Positions 25,705-34,295 of a DNA stretch of 64,000 bases are shown piece by piece. Each line of letters begins with the position of its first letter. Within the stretch, counting starts at the first letter, position 1. The position numbers and the translations under genes are program-made. The notes under the pieces are model-generated. The model worked only from the letters and a program-made list of their open reading frames with translations, made no database searches and was not told where the DNA came from. Source of the stretch: Hoeflea sp. 108 (lineage in GTDB: Bacteria > Pseudomonadota > Alphaproteobacteria > Rhizobiales > Rhizobiaceae); contig NZ_KB890024.1 of assembly GCF_000372965.1 (NCBI RefSeq), positions 3,040,839 through 3,104,838 on the forward strand, given 5' to 3'.

Positions 25705-26574
25705 TCAGGCGCCGGAGAACATTTTCCCGGCCTTGGAAATCCATGAGCCGGCATTCTCGCGCGGCTGCAGGCCGTTGGTCTGCAACAGCTTGTAGGAATC
25801 CTTGTACCACTGGCTGTCGGGATAGTTCTGGCCGAGCACGGCAGCTGCCGTCTGCGCTTCCGAGGTCAGGCCCATCGCGTAGTAAGTCTCGACGAGGCGA
25901 GCGAGCGCTTCTTCGATGTGGCGCGTGTTCGAATAGTTCTCGACCACGTTGCGGAAACGCTTGGCGGAAGCGATGAACTCGCGACGCTCGAGATAATAGC
26001 GGCCGATCTGCATCTCCTTGCCGGCGAGCTGGTCGCGGGCAAAGCGGATCTTGGCATTGGCGTCGTCGACATATTCCGATGCCGGCCAGCGCTGCACCAC
26101 TTCCTGCATCGCCTCGATGGTCCGGCGCGCTTCCTTCTGATCCTGCGTGACGTCGCGAATCTGGCGGAAATAGCTCAGGCCGATGATGTACTGGGCGTAG
26201 GCGGCGTCGTCGGTGGAAGGATAGAGCGCGAGATAACGCTTCGCCGAATTGATGGCTTCTTCATAGGAGCCCTGGCGATAGCTGGCGAAAGCGCCCATCA
26301 CCATCGACTTGCGGGCCCACTCGGAATAGGGGTGCTGACGGTCGACCGCCTCGAACTTGCGGCTTGCCTCTTTCAGGCGGCCGGCATTGAGGTTGGCAAG
26401 ACCCTGATTGTAGAGCACGTCGGCCGGCTCGGTCTGCTCGACATAGGTCGCCAGATCGACATCGGCTTCGCCGGACATGCAACCGGAGAGCGCAAGCGTC
26501 GGAATGACGAGCGACAGCGCCACAGCAAGAGGCGTCACGCGCAATTTCGATCGATCGGCTCGTATCAATGACAT
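25705..26574 (-). CDS. bamD: Outer membrane assembly lipoprotein BamD
   Basis: The protein is 289 aa with a lipoprotein signal ending in LALSGC. TPR-like repeats follow (DVLYNQGLANLNAGRLKEA, FEAVDRQHPYSEWARKSMVM, YPSTDDAAYAQYIIGLSYF). BamD is the essential lipoprotein of the BAM complex that inserts beta-barrel proteins. The order lpxC-bamD-recN-ligA is conserved in this group. ATG 26574 gives a proper signal peptide. Confidence 0.93.
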   Translation of the reverse strand: MSLIRADRSKLRVTPLAVALSLVIPTLALSGCMSGEADVDLATYVEQTEPADVLYNQGLANLNAGRLKEASRKFEAVDRQHPYSEWARKSMVMGAFASYRQGSYEEAINSAKRYLALYPSTDDAAYAQYIIGLSYFRQIRDVTQDQKEARRTIEAMQEVVQRWPASEYVDDANAKIRFARDQLAGKEMQIGRYYLERREFIASAKRFRNVVENYSNTRHIEEALARLVETYYAMGLTSEAQTAAAVLGQNYPDSQWYKDSYKLLQTNGLQPRENAGSWISKAGKMFSGA

Positions 26575-26756
26575 CACTGAGTTCCGCCCCTTCGGCGCTG
26601 TTTCGCTTTTAGGCACTGGCCATAGATCACAACTGGCCGTGCCGGGCAACGCTATCAGCGGCCAATCGCGCAATTTTGTGGCACGTGAACGCACATGCCA
26701 TTTCGCCGGTCGAGTGGTGCAACAAGGTCACACCACCCTTCCCCGCAAGGCTGCGA

Positions 26757-27692
26757 TCAGAGCATCCAGGGCGCGTGGACAGCCGCGCTGACGGCGATGA
26801 GTTCGGCCGAACGACCGCGCTCGCGACGCGATGTTTCGACGATTTCGAAGGCCGAACGATCGGAAAGCAGGCGACGCAGGGCAGATGCGTTGAGCCTGTG
26901 GCCACCGCGATAGGAGCGGAAGCAGCCGATGAAGCGCGCGCCGGCAAGCGCCAGGTCACCCATCGCGTCCAGCGTCTTGTGACGCACGAACTCGTTGGAG
27001 AAGCGCAGGCCTTCCATATTGATGATGTGATCGTCATCGCCGATGACAACCGAATTCTCCAGCGACGAGCCGAGCGCATAGCCGGCTGCCCACAGGCGCT
27101 CGACGTCCTTCATGAAGCCGAAGGTGCGGGCCCGCGAAATCTCCTTGCGGAAGATATCGTCGTTGATGTCGGAGGCAAAGGACTGGCGGCCGATGGCCGG
27201 GCTCTCGAAATCGATCTCGACCTCGAAGCGCGTGCCGCCATAGGGGCGGAACTCGGCCCAGGAGGCCCCGCTTTCGATTCGCACCGGCTTCAGCACACGG
27301 ATATAGCGGCGCTTGACGTCGAGCGTCTCGATACCGGCCTGGTCGATGGCTTCGACGAACTGCGCAGCACTGCCGTCGAGAATCGGAACTTCCGCGCCTT
27401 CGACCTCGATCACCAGATTGTCGATGCCGAGGCCGAACAGTGCCGCCATCAGGTGTTCGATCGTGGCGACATGAACGCCCGCGGGATCGCCGAGCAAGGT
27501 GCAAAGATCCGTTGCACCCACTTCTGACACAATTGCGCGGAACTCTCGGCCATCAACGTGAAAAACCACACCCGTGTCGGCATCCGCCGGCAGGAAATGG
27601 ATGGACACGGGCTTACCGCTATGCACGCCGATCCCCGACAGGGTCGCGCGCGATTTGAGTGTTGTCTGAAAATCCTGCAAGTCGATCCCCAT
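26757..27692 (-). CDS. lpxC: UDP-3-O-acyl-N-acetylglucosamine deacetylase
   Basis: The protein is 311 aa and catalyses the committed step of lipid A synthesis. Zinc ligands are visible in ATIEHLMAAL (His) and FVRHKTLDAMGDLAL (His, Asp). SRARTFGFMKDVERL and the late GHRLNASALRRLL are also typical. ATG 27692 (MGIDLQDFQTTLKSR) is preferred; an upstream in-frame GTG at 27704 is possible. It is separated from ftsZ by 384 bases and a terminator, so it has its own promoter. Confidence 0.95.
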   Translation of the reverse strand: MGIDLQDFQTTLKSRATLSGIGVHSGKPVSIHFLPADADTGVVFHVDGREFRAIVSEVGATDLCTLLGDPAGVHVATIEHLMAALFGLGIDNLVIEVEGAEVPILDGSAAQFVEAIDQAGIETLDVKRRYIRVLKPVRIESGASWAEFRPYGGTRFEVEIDFESPAIGRQSFASDINDDIFRKEISRARTFGFMKDVERLWAAGYALGSSLENSVVIGDDDHIINMEGLRFSNEFVRHKTLDAMGDLALAGARFIGCFRSYRGGHRLNASALRRLLSDRSAFEIVETSRRERGRSAELIAVSAAVHAPWML

Positions 27693-28020
27693 ATGCCCGT
27701 CCACATCAGGCCTGTTCTATCGCTCTACGGCGACAGGCCCTTCTCGGCTCTGATGGACGGGGCCTCATCCCCTTTGCACCCGTCCGGCCGAATTTGAGGC
27801 GCCATGCGTTCGTCAGAACTGGCGAAAGGCGCCTCGAAATTTCAAATCTGGCTGCTGCTTCTTCCGAAAGCCAAGACCGACTCCCGGTCAAATGCACCAG
27901 ACGGCGCGAAGATAGTCTTCCGGATGAGAGACTCCAAATCACGGTTTCTTACTCCGTGTAACTGCGAGGCCACTTCGACTCGCTCTGACAAGCTCATGTT
28001 TTAAATGATCTTTTCAGAGC
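27693..28020. other. Intergenic stretch upstream of lpxC, no gene seen
   Basis: The region between the ftsZ terminator and lpxC shows no convincing open frame on either strand and no RNA motif I recognise. It presumably holds the lpxC promoter, but no clear -35/-10 pair stood out. Confidence 0.5.
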
Positions 28021-28050
28021 AAAAGGCGGACGTCGAGACGCCCGCCTTTC
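28021..28050 (-). terminator. Rho-independent terminator after ftsZ
   Basis: Read on the minus strand, AAAGGCGG and CCGCCTTT arms enclose an inner CGT/ACG pairing and are followed by a TTTT run. It lies 27 bases beyond the ftsZ stop and closes the ddl-ftsQAZ unit. Confidence 0.82.
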
Positions 28051-28076
28051 AAACCATGTTACCGCTCGTTCACAGA

Positions 28077-29771
28077 TCAGTTTGCTTGCCGGCGCAGGAA
28101 CGCCGGAATCTCAAGCTGATCGTCTTCCTGAGTCCGTGCCTGCGGCGCAAGGCGACCCTGGTCGTCGAGCTGGCCGCGGCGCGGCGCGTAAAGCTGCGAT
28201 TCCTGGCTGACGGCGCGGCGCTGTTCCGGGGCCGGCTGGCGCAGTTTCGGCTCACGCGGCTGCGCAGGCTGCAGGCGAGCAGGCTCTTCCTCGCGGCGGG
28301 TCAGGCCGCTCGTCAGGCGCTTCAGCAAGCCCATCGGGCCGCGCTCTTCATGATCGACCGGCTGCGCCTTGGCGGCAACCTCTGCCTTCACCATCGGCGG
28401 GAAGTCTTCGACGCGCGGCATGCGCGGGGCGACCGGAGCCGGCTGCACCGCCTGCTGCGGAGCGGGCTGGTGGAACTGCTGCGGAGCCGGCTGATGGAAC
28501 GGCTGCGGCGCGGGCTGGTAGGCCTGCGGCTGAGGCTGCGGCTGGGCTGGCGGAGCCGCAAACAGCTTGCTCTGCGGGCGGAAATCCTCAGTCGGCGCGG
28601 CTGGGCGCGGCTGGGCCATGCCAGCTGCATTGGCCTCGGCCAGACGGATGGCCTCGGCGATCGGATCGTTGGTGCGCACTTCCATACGCGGCTGCTCGAC
28701 CGGAGCGGCCTGCTGCGGTGCCGGGCGCACTTCGGCCGGACGCTGCTGCTGGGTGGGCTTCGGCGTCTGGCGGATGGAGATCGGCGCTGCTGCCATGTCG
28801 GCGGCGGTCTTGTCGATGCCGGTGGCAACCACCGACACGCGGATGACGCCCTCGAGGTCTTCGTCGAAGGTGGCACCCAGGATGATGTTGGCGTCCTGGT
28901 CGACTTCCTCGCGGATGCGGGTCGCAGCTTCGTCGACTTCGAACAGGGTCAGGTCGCGGCCGCCGGTGATCGAGATCAGCAGCCCCCGCGCACCCTTCAT
29001 CGAGGTTTCGTCGAGCAGCGGGTTGGCGATCGCAGCCTCGGCAGCGGCCATTGCGCGGCCCTCGCCCGAAGCTTCGCCGGTGCCCATCATGGCCTTGCCC
29101 ATCTCGCGCATCACCGAACGGACGTCGGCGAAGTCGAGGTTGATCAGGCCTTCCTTGACCATCAGGTCGGTGATGCAGGCGACACCCGAATAGAGCACCT
29201 GGTCTGCCATGGCGAAAGCGTCCGCGAAGGTCGTCTTGTCATTGGCGAGGCGGAAGAGGTTCTGGTTCGGGATGACGATCAGCGTGTCGACGCACTTCTG
29301 CAGCTCTTCGATGCCGTAGTCGGCCGTCTTCATGCGGCGCTGGCCTTCGAAGTGGAACGGCTTGGTAACGACGCCGACGGTCAGGATGCCTTTTTCGCGC
29401 GCGGCGCGGGCCACGACCGGAGCAGCACCCGTGCCGGTGCCGCCGCCCATGCCGGCGGTGACGAAGCACATGTGGGTGTTGGACAGATGATCGATGATCT
29501 CGTCGATGCACTCCTCGGCGGCCGCACGGCCGACCTCGGGCTGCGAACCGGCACCCAGGCCCTCGGTGACATGCGCGCCGAGCTGGATGAGGCGCTCGGC
29601 CTTCGACATCGTCAGCGCCTGGGCGTCGGTGTTCGCCACCACGAACTCGACGCCGCGCAGGCCGGCAGTGATCATGTTGTTGACCGCGTTGCCGCCGCCA
29701 CCGCCGACACCGAACACGGTGATGCGTGGCTTGAGCTCGGTGATGTCCGGCTTCTTGAGATTGATCGTCAT
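28077..29771 (-). CDS. ftsZ: Cell division GTPase FtsZ with long C-terminal linker
   Basis: The protein is 564 aa against about 380 in E. coli. The tubulin-like core has the nucleotide loop GVGGGGGNAVNNMI and signature GMGGGTGTGAAP. After about residue 320 comes a Pro/Gln-rich linker of about 220 residues (repeated PAPQQ/FHQPAPQ units). The conserved C-terminal tip DDQLEIPAFLRRQ binds FtsA. Long linkers are known in alphaproteobacteria such as Caulobacter. It polymerises into the Z ring. Confidence 0.96.
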   Translation of the reverse strand: MTINLKKPDITELKPRITVFGVGGGGGNAVNNMITAGLRGVEFVVANTDAQALTMSKAERLIQLGAHVTEGLGAGSQPEVGRAAAEECIDEIIDHLSNTHMCFVTAGMGGGTGTGAAPVVARAAREKGILTVGVVTKPFHFEGQRRMKTADYGIEELQKCVDTLIVIPNQNLFRLANDKTTFADAFAMADQVLYSGVACITDLMVKEGLINLDFADVRSVMREMGKAMMGTGEASGEGRAMAAAEAAIANPLLDETSMKGARGLLISITGGRDLTLFEVDEAATRIREEVDQDANIILGATFDEDLEGVIRVSVVATGIDKTAADMAAAPISIRQTPKPTQQQRPAEVRPAPQQAAPVEQPRMEVRTNDPIAEAIRLAEANAAGMAQPRPAAPTEDFRPQSKLFAAPPAQPQPQPQAYQPAPQPFHQPAPQQFHQPAPQQAVQPAPVAPRMPRVEDFPPMVKAEVAAKAQPVDHEERGPMGLLKRLTSGLTRREEEPARLQPAQPREPKLRQPAPEQRRAVSQESQLYAPRRGQLDDQGRLAPQARTQEDDQLEIPAFLRRQAN

Positions 29772-29841
29772 AGTCCTCGTCCTTTTTGCCTTTGAAGCCG
29801 CTTCGCCGTGCGGCCTTCTATGGGGCTGACCCCGTCAATTC

Positions 29842-31152
29842 CTAAAAACTGTCTTTCAACCACTGACTCATGCGATGCAGTCTTCCGCCCGTCCCGGTCG
29901 CCCTGTAACCGGACATCCCCTTCGCCGACTGGCTCTCGATGCCCACCATCTGCGGGTAGATCAGAAGCCCGACCGCCGTCGCGAAGGCTGGCCCTTTGGC
30001 CGCCTCCGGCAGGCCTGCCACGCCGAGCGGGCGGCCGATGCGAACGTTGCGGCCGAGAATGCGACGCGCGGCCTCGGGCAGCCCCACCAGCTGGCTGGCG
30101 CCACCGGTGAGCACCACGCGCTTGCCGATGGCATTGCCGTAGCCGGACTTGTTGAGACGGTCGCGCAAAAGCTCCAGCGTCTCGTCGATGCGGGCGCGGA
30201 TGATGCGGGTCATCACCGAACGCGGGATCTGCAGCGGCACTTCATTGTCATCGACGCCGATGGGCTGGATGCTGATCAGGTCGCGATCGTCGGTGCTGCC
30301 GGGCAGAGCCGAGCCATGCATGACCTTGAGCCGCTCGGCATCGTCGAGGCGGGTCGACAGCCCCTTGGCCAGATCCATCGTCACATGGTTGCCGCCGACG
30401 GGAACCCCGTCGGCATGAACGAAGCGGCCTTCCGAGAAGACCGACAGCGTCGTGGTGCCGCCGCCCATGTCGATGCAGGCAGCGCCCATTTCCAGCTCGT
30501 CGTCGACGAGCGCGGCAAGGCCGCTGGCGTAGGGGGTCGCCACCATCTGCTCGACGGAGAGGTGCGAACGGTTGATGCAGAGTTCGAGATTGCGCAGCGG
30601 CGCGGAATCACCCGTCAGCACATGCATGTCGACGCCAAGCGTATCGCCGACCATGCCGCGCGGATCGCGCACGCCGCGCTCGGCATCGAGCGAGAAGGCG
30701 ATAGGCAGCGAATGGATGACCTCGCGCTCGGCGCGCAGCGCCTGCTTGGCGCCGGCCGACAGCACGCGCTTGACGTCGGCTTCCTCGACCTCATGCCCGC
30801 CGAGATTGATCGTGGCGGTAAAGGACTCGCTCTTGATGCGGCCGGCGGAGAGATTGACAATCAGGGAATCCGCGGTCAGCCCGGCCATGCGCTCGGCGGC
30901 ATCGACAGCCAGGCGGATGGCATGCTCGGCGCGGTCGAGATCGACGACGACGCCCGACTTCACGCCCTGCGACTTCTGGTGGCCTATGCCGATGACCTGG
31001 GCCTGGTGCGTACGCCCCTTGAGCAGCTGGCTGCCCTCTGCAGGCTTCAGCTTGGCCACCACGCAGCAGACCTTGTTCGAACCGACGTCGAGCACCGTCA
31101 GGATGCCCGAGCGGCGCGAAGCCGGATCTTTCTGACCGCCCAACCAGCTCAT
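29842..31152 (-). CDS. ftsA: Cell division protein FtsA
   Basis: The protein is 436 aa in the actin/HSP70 ATPase fold. TVLDVGSNKVCCVVAKL (phosphate 1), AACIDMGGGTTTLSVF (phosphate 2) and VVLTGGASQLVGLPEAA (adenosine) are visible. The C-terminal RMSQWLKDSF forms the amphipathic membrane helix. It anchors FtsZ to the membrane. The ATG overlaps the ftsQ stop (ATGA), which fixes the start at 31152 despite a longer open frame. Confidence 0.95.
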   Translation of the reverse strand: MSWLGGQKDPASRRSGILTVLDVGSNKVCCVVAKLKPAEGSQLLKGRTHQAQVIGIGHQKSQGVKSGVVVDLDRAEHAIRLAVDAAERMAGLTADSLIVNLSAGRIKSESFTATINLGGHEVEEADVKRVLSAGAKQALRAEREVIHSLPIAFSLDAERGVRDPRGMVGDTLGVDMHVLTGDSAPLRNLELCINRSHLSVEQMVATPYASGLAALVDDELEMGAACIDMGGGTTTLSVFSEGRFVHADGVPVGGNHVTMDLAKGLSTRLDDAERLKVMHGSALPGSTDDRDLISIQPIGVDDNEVPLQIPRSVMTRIIRARIDETLELLRDRLNKSGYGNAIGKRVVLTGGASQLVGLPEAARRILGRNVRIGRPLGVAGLPEAAKGPAFATAVGLLIYPQMVGIESQSAKGMSGYRATGTGGRLHRMSQWLKDSF

Positions 31153-32111
31153 ATTCTCTTCCCCGTCGCCGCCTTGACGACCTTCGGCTTGGCTTTCAGC
31201 TCGTCCTGGCGACGCTCCATCGCCTCGGGCGTCAGCTGCACGACGAGCCTGTCCGTAAAACGCATGTCGACCGCGGCGATATCGCGGGTCAGAAGCGCAT
31301 CGCTTTTGTCGAGCGCCACGAGATCGGCAAGGGCTGCCTCGACCTGGGTCTCGGGCAGCTTGACGGTGATGCCGTTGTCGAGACGCATGTCCCAGCGGCG
31401 CTCGCCGACGCGGATATAGCCGCGCACCCGCGACGCCAGCTCGGGATAAGCCTGAACCTTGGCGACGAAAGCCGCAGCACCTTCCGCGGCGCCCAGGCCG
31501 ACGACCAGCGGCAGCATGGCCTGACGACCGCCGACATAGGGCGCGATCACCGCGCCATCCTTCTCGATGACGCTGAGCTGGCTGCCATGCTGCCAGATGG
31601 CGAAGGCATCGCGCTCGTCGACGCGGACCTCGATCGTGTTCGGATAGACCTTGCGGACGGCTGCTTCGCGCACCCACGGCAGCGAAACGATGCGCTCGCG
31701 CGCACTCTCGGGATTGAAGCCGACCAGCGACGTCCAGCCATCGAGCTCCAGCTTGTCGAGGATGTCGATCTCGGAGGTTTCGCGATTCCCGGAAACCTTG
31801 ATCTGATCGACGGCAAAACCGCTGCGGGCCGTCACACCCTGCACCATTGCAGGCATGTGACCGCCCAGATAGGCGCCATAAAGCGAGCTTGCGGCCAGGA
31901 ACGACGCCGTCAGCATCGTTGCGGCATAAGGCGGAGGCGTGAACTCGCCGCGCCCGAAGCGCGCCAGGATGCGGACAGGCTTGCGCAGCAGCCGCGGCAG
32001 CACGAAGTGCTCCGCAGACAGGGACAGCCCGAAGACGCCGGACTTCGCGCCGCGCACCTCCCTGCCGTATCCCGACCTCACCGCAAACACGAAGCGTCCT
32101 CCACCATCCAA
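31149..32111 (-). CDS. ftsQ: Cell division protein FtsQ
   Basis: The protein is 320 aa. It has a cytosolic N-terminus, a single span (ATMLTASFLAASSLYGAYLG), and a POTRA domain beginning FAVDQIKVSGNRETSEIDIL followed by the FtsQ beta domain (WVREAAVRKVYPNTIEVRVDER). It recruits FtsL/FtsB in the divisome. The ATG at 32111 overlaps the ddl 3' end by 34 bases; a later start would still keep the membrane span. Confidence 0.93.
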   Translation of the reverse strand: MDGGGRFVFAVRSGYGREVRGAKSGVFGLSLSAEHFVLPRLLRKPVRILARFGRGEFTPPPYAATMLTASFLAASSLYGAYLGGHMPAMVQGVTARSGFAVDQIKVSGNRETSEIDILDKLELDGWTSLVGFNPESARERIVSLPWVREAAVRKVYPNTIEVRVDERDAFAIWQHGSQLSVIEKDGAVIAPYVGGRQAMLPLVVGLGAAEGAAAFVAKVQAYPELASRVRGYIRVGERRWDMRLDNGITVKLPETQVEAALADLVALDKSDALLTRDIAAVDMRFTDRLVVQLTPEAMERRQDELKAKPKVVKAATGKRI

Positions 32112-33004
32112 CTCAACAAATCACCAAACGAATGCCCAGCCTGGGCAGCGATTTCCGGCACCAGCGACGTGGGCGTCATCCCGGGTTGCGTATTGATTTC
32201 CAGCCAGACGACCTCTCCATTTTCGGAATGGCGGTCGTCGTACCGGAAGTCAGACCGGGAAACGCCCCGGCACCCGATCGCTTGGTGAGCCTTGAGCGCC
32301 AGTGTTTGTATTTTTTGGTAAATATTCGGTGAAACTTTCGCGGGGCATTCGTGCTTTGAGCCGCCGGGAACATATTTTGAATCGTAGTCGTAGAAGGAAT
32401 GCCCTGTCGGCACGATTTCGCACACGCCCAGGGCCACATCACCCATCACCGCGCAGGTCAGCTCCCGCCCATGGATGTAGCGCTCGACCATGACAGCCTC
32501 GCCATAGCGCCACTCGGGCGACGAGATGATCTGGGGCGGATGAGACTGATCCTCCTTCACGATCACCACGCCGAAACTCGACCCCTCGGCGACCGGCTTG
32601 ACCACATAGGGCGGCTTCATCGGATGCTCATTGCGGATGGTGAAACGGTCGAGAATTCTGGATTCGGCCACCGGAATGCCGGCCGCCCTGGCGACCTTCT
32701 TGGCCTGCTCCTTGTGCATGGCGAGCGCCGAGGCCAGAACGCCGGAATGCGTATAGGGAATGGCAAGGAATTCGAGGACACCCTGGATCGTGCCATCCTC
32801 GCCGAACGGCCCATGCAAGGCATTGAAGGCGACATCGGGCTTGAGCGCCGCAAGCACTTCGCCGACATCGCGACCGACATCGACCCGCGTGACCTTGTAG
32901 CCCACGCTTTCCAGCTCGTTCGCACAGGCATTCCCTGATGAAAGGGACACGGGCCGCTCGGACGAGAATCCACCCATCAAGACAGCAACGTGCTTCGACT
33001 TCAT
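32078..33004 (-). CDS. ddl: D-alanine--D-alanine ligase
   Basis: The protein is 308 aa with an ATP-grasp fold. MGGFSSERPVSLSSG is the N-terminal signature, ALHGPFGEDGTIQGVLE follows, then YVVKPVAEGSSFGV and, near the C-terminus, SRSDFRYD and WLEINTQPGMTPTSLVPE. It makes the D-Ala-D-Ala dipeptide for peptidoglycan. It is first in the second dcw transcript, after the murB terminator. Confidence 0.95.
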   Translation of the reverse strand: MKSKHVAVLMGGFSSERPVSLSSGNACANELESVGYKVTRVDVGRDVGEVLAALKPDVAFNALHGPFGEDGTIQGVLEFLAIPYTHSGVLASALAMHKEQAKKVARAAGIPVAESRILDRFTIRNEHPMKPPYVVKPVAEGSSFGVVIVKEDQSHPPQIISSPEWRYGEAVMVERYIHGRELTCAVMGDVALGVCEIVPTGHSFYDYDSKYVPGGSKHECPAKVSPNIYQKIQTLALKAHQAIGCRGVSRSDFRYDDRHSENGEVVWLEINTQPGMTPTSLVPEIAAQAGHSFGDLLSWMVEDASCLR

Positions 33005-33257
33005 CCCCGGAAATCCCCTCTCAATGCCAAGCACAACACCCTGATTCCAAAGACTGAATCTCAGCCCTCCGGAAGTTGACCTCCGGATGAAAACGCGGGT
33101 TACGCGTTACGCGACTCAAATCAGGAAACGCTTTAGGTCAGAGAATCAGAGACTTGATTCCGTGGCAAGCACCGATTGAAAATCGCTGCGATTTGATGAC
33201 CGCGAAGCGAATCTACTGAGACTCCAAAGCAACGGCAGGCAACAAGGATCAGGCAGC
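33005..33257. promoter_or_regulatory. Gap carrying the probable ddl-ftsQAZ promoter
   Basis: The stretch between the murB terminator and ddl is richer in A/T than its surroundings and has no convincing gene. An open frame overlapping it on the minus strand (33133-33399) looks spurious. Because a terminator precedes it, it should contain the promoter of ddl-ftsQ-ftsA-ftsZ. I could not assign -35/-10 or CtrA (TTAA-N7-TTAA) sites. Confidence 0.5.
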
Positions 33258-33290
33258 AAAAAGCCCCCGGCGCAGGCGCACCGAGGGCTT
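33258..33290 (-). terminator. Rho-independent terminator after murB
   Basis: On the minus strand AAGCCCTCGGTGCG pairs with CGCCGGGGGCTT (one G-T, small loop) and runs into TTTTT. It splits the dcw cluster into two transcription units. Confidence 0.85.
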
Positions 33291-33326
33291 CGAAAATGGC
33301 AATCGCGATGCAGCCAAGCGAGGCGC

Positions 33327-34295
33327 CTAAAGCATTTGCCCCAAAAACTCCTGCACTTCGTGGCCCGGCTTGAACTGACCGATGCGCTTGATTTCCCACT
33401 GCAGGCGAATGCCCGAATTCTCGAGCACGCGGCTGCGCACCGTCTCGCCGAGATATTCGAGATCGTAGCCGGTGGCCGTGCCCGTATTGATCATGAAGTT
33501 GCAGTGCATCGGCGACATCTGCGCGCCGCCGATCATCAAACCGCGGCAGCCGGCCTTGTCGATTTCCTTCCAGGCAGAAGTGCCCTCGGGATTCTTGAAG
33601 GTCGAGCCGCCGGTCTTTTCGCGGATCGGCTGCACCGTCTCGCGATGATGCTGGACCGCATCCATCGCCGCCTTGATGGCGTCCTTGTCCTCGGCATATC
33701 CCTCGAAGGTCGCCGAGGTGAAGATCAGGTCGGCAGCGGCCGACGAATGGCGATAGCTGTAGCCCATATCGGCATTCGACAGCACATGCAGGTTGCCCTT
33801 GCGGTCGAGCGCACGGACTTCGACGACACGCTCGCGCGTCTCGACGCCGTTGGCGCCCGCATTCATGCGCAGCGCCCCACCGATGGCGCCGGGGATGCCG
33901 TGATAGAAATGGAAGCCGCCGATGCCGCTGTCATGCGCAAGCGCGGCCACGCGCTTGTCGGGCGTCGCAGCACCCGCCGCGATTCCCGTCGGCGAGATTG
34001 CGGTCGCTTCGCCGAACCCCTTGGCCGAAAGGCGCACCACGAAGCCGGGAATACCGCCTTCGCGCACCAACAGGTTGGAGCCGATGCCGACGACCAGAAC
34101 CGGGATCTCCTCGGGCACCGCCCTCAGGAAATCGGCGAGGTCTTCCTCGTCGGCCGGCTGGAACAGCGCGTCGGCGATGCCGCCGGCTCGGAACCAGGTG
34201 ATCTTTTCCATCTCGGCATTGGGCGTCAGCCGCCCGCGCAGGCTCGATAGACGATCCCCGAGCTTTGCGATCAGCGCCTCGCCTCCACCGGTCAC
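33327..34295 (-). CDS. murB: UDP-N-acetylenolpyruvoylglucosamine reductase
   Basis: The protein is 322 aa and FAD-dependent. It shows the FAD-binding motifs LVVGIGSNLLVREGGIPG and GIPGAIGGALRMNAGA, the substrate motif SYRHSS and the active-site region KTGGSTFKNP. It makes UDP-MurNAc. I chose the GTG at 34295 because it overlaps the murC stop as GTGA, matching the coupling elsewhere in the cluster. A longer frame to 34337 lies inside murC. Confidence 0.93.
   Translation of the reverse strand: MTGGGEALIAKLGDRLSSLRGRLTPNAEMEKITWFRAGGIADALFQPADEEDLADFLRAVPEEIPVLVVGIGSNLLVREGGIPGFVVRLSAKGFGEATAISPTGIAAGAATPDKRVAALAHDSGIGGFHFYHGIPGAIGGALRMNAGANGVETRERVVEVRALDRKGNLHVLSNADMGYSYRHSSAAADLIFTSATFEGYAEDKDAIKAAMDAVQHHRETVQPIREKTGGSTFKNPEGTSAWKEIDKAGCRGLMIGGAQMSPMHCNFMINTGTATGYDLEYLGETVRSRVLENSGIRLQWEIKRIGQFKPGHEVQEFLGQML

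Noticed and set aside
31153..31677. N-terminal extension of ftsA
   Set aside because: The extra 175 residues overlap ftsQ and are Arg-rich shadow sequence. The ATGA overlap at 31149-31152 fixes the start.
33133..33399. 88-residue minus-strand frame in the murB-ddl gap
   Set aside because: It overlaps the murB terminator and the murB 3' end, with no ribosome binding site or plausible domain.
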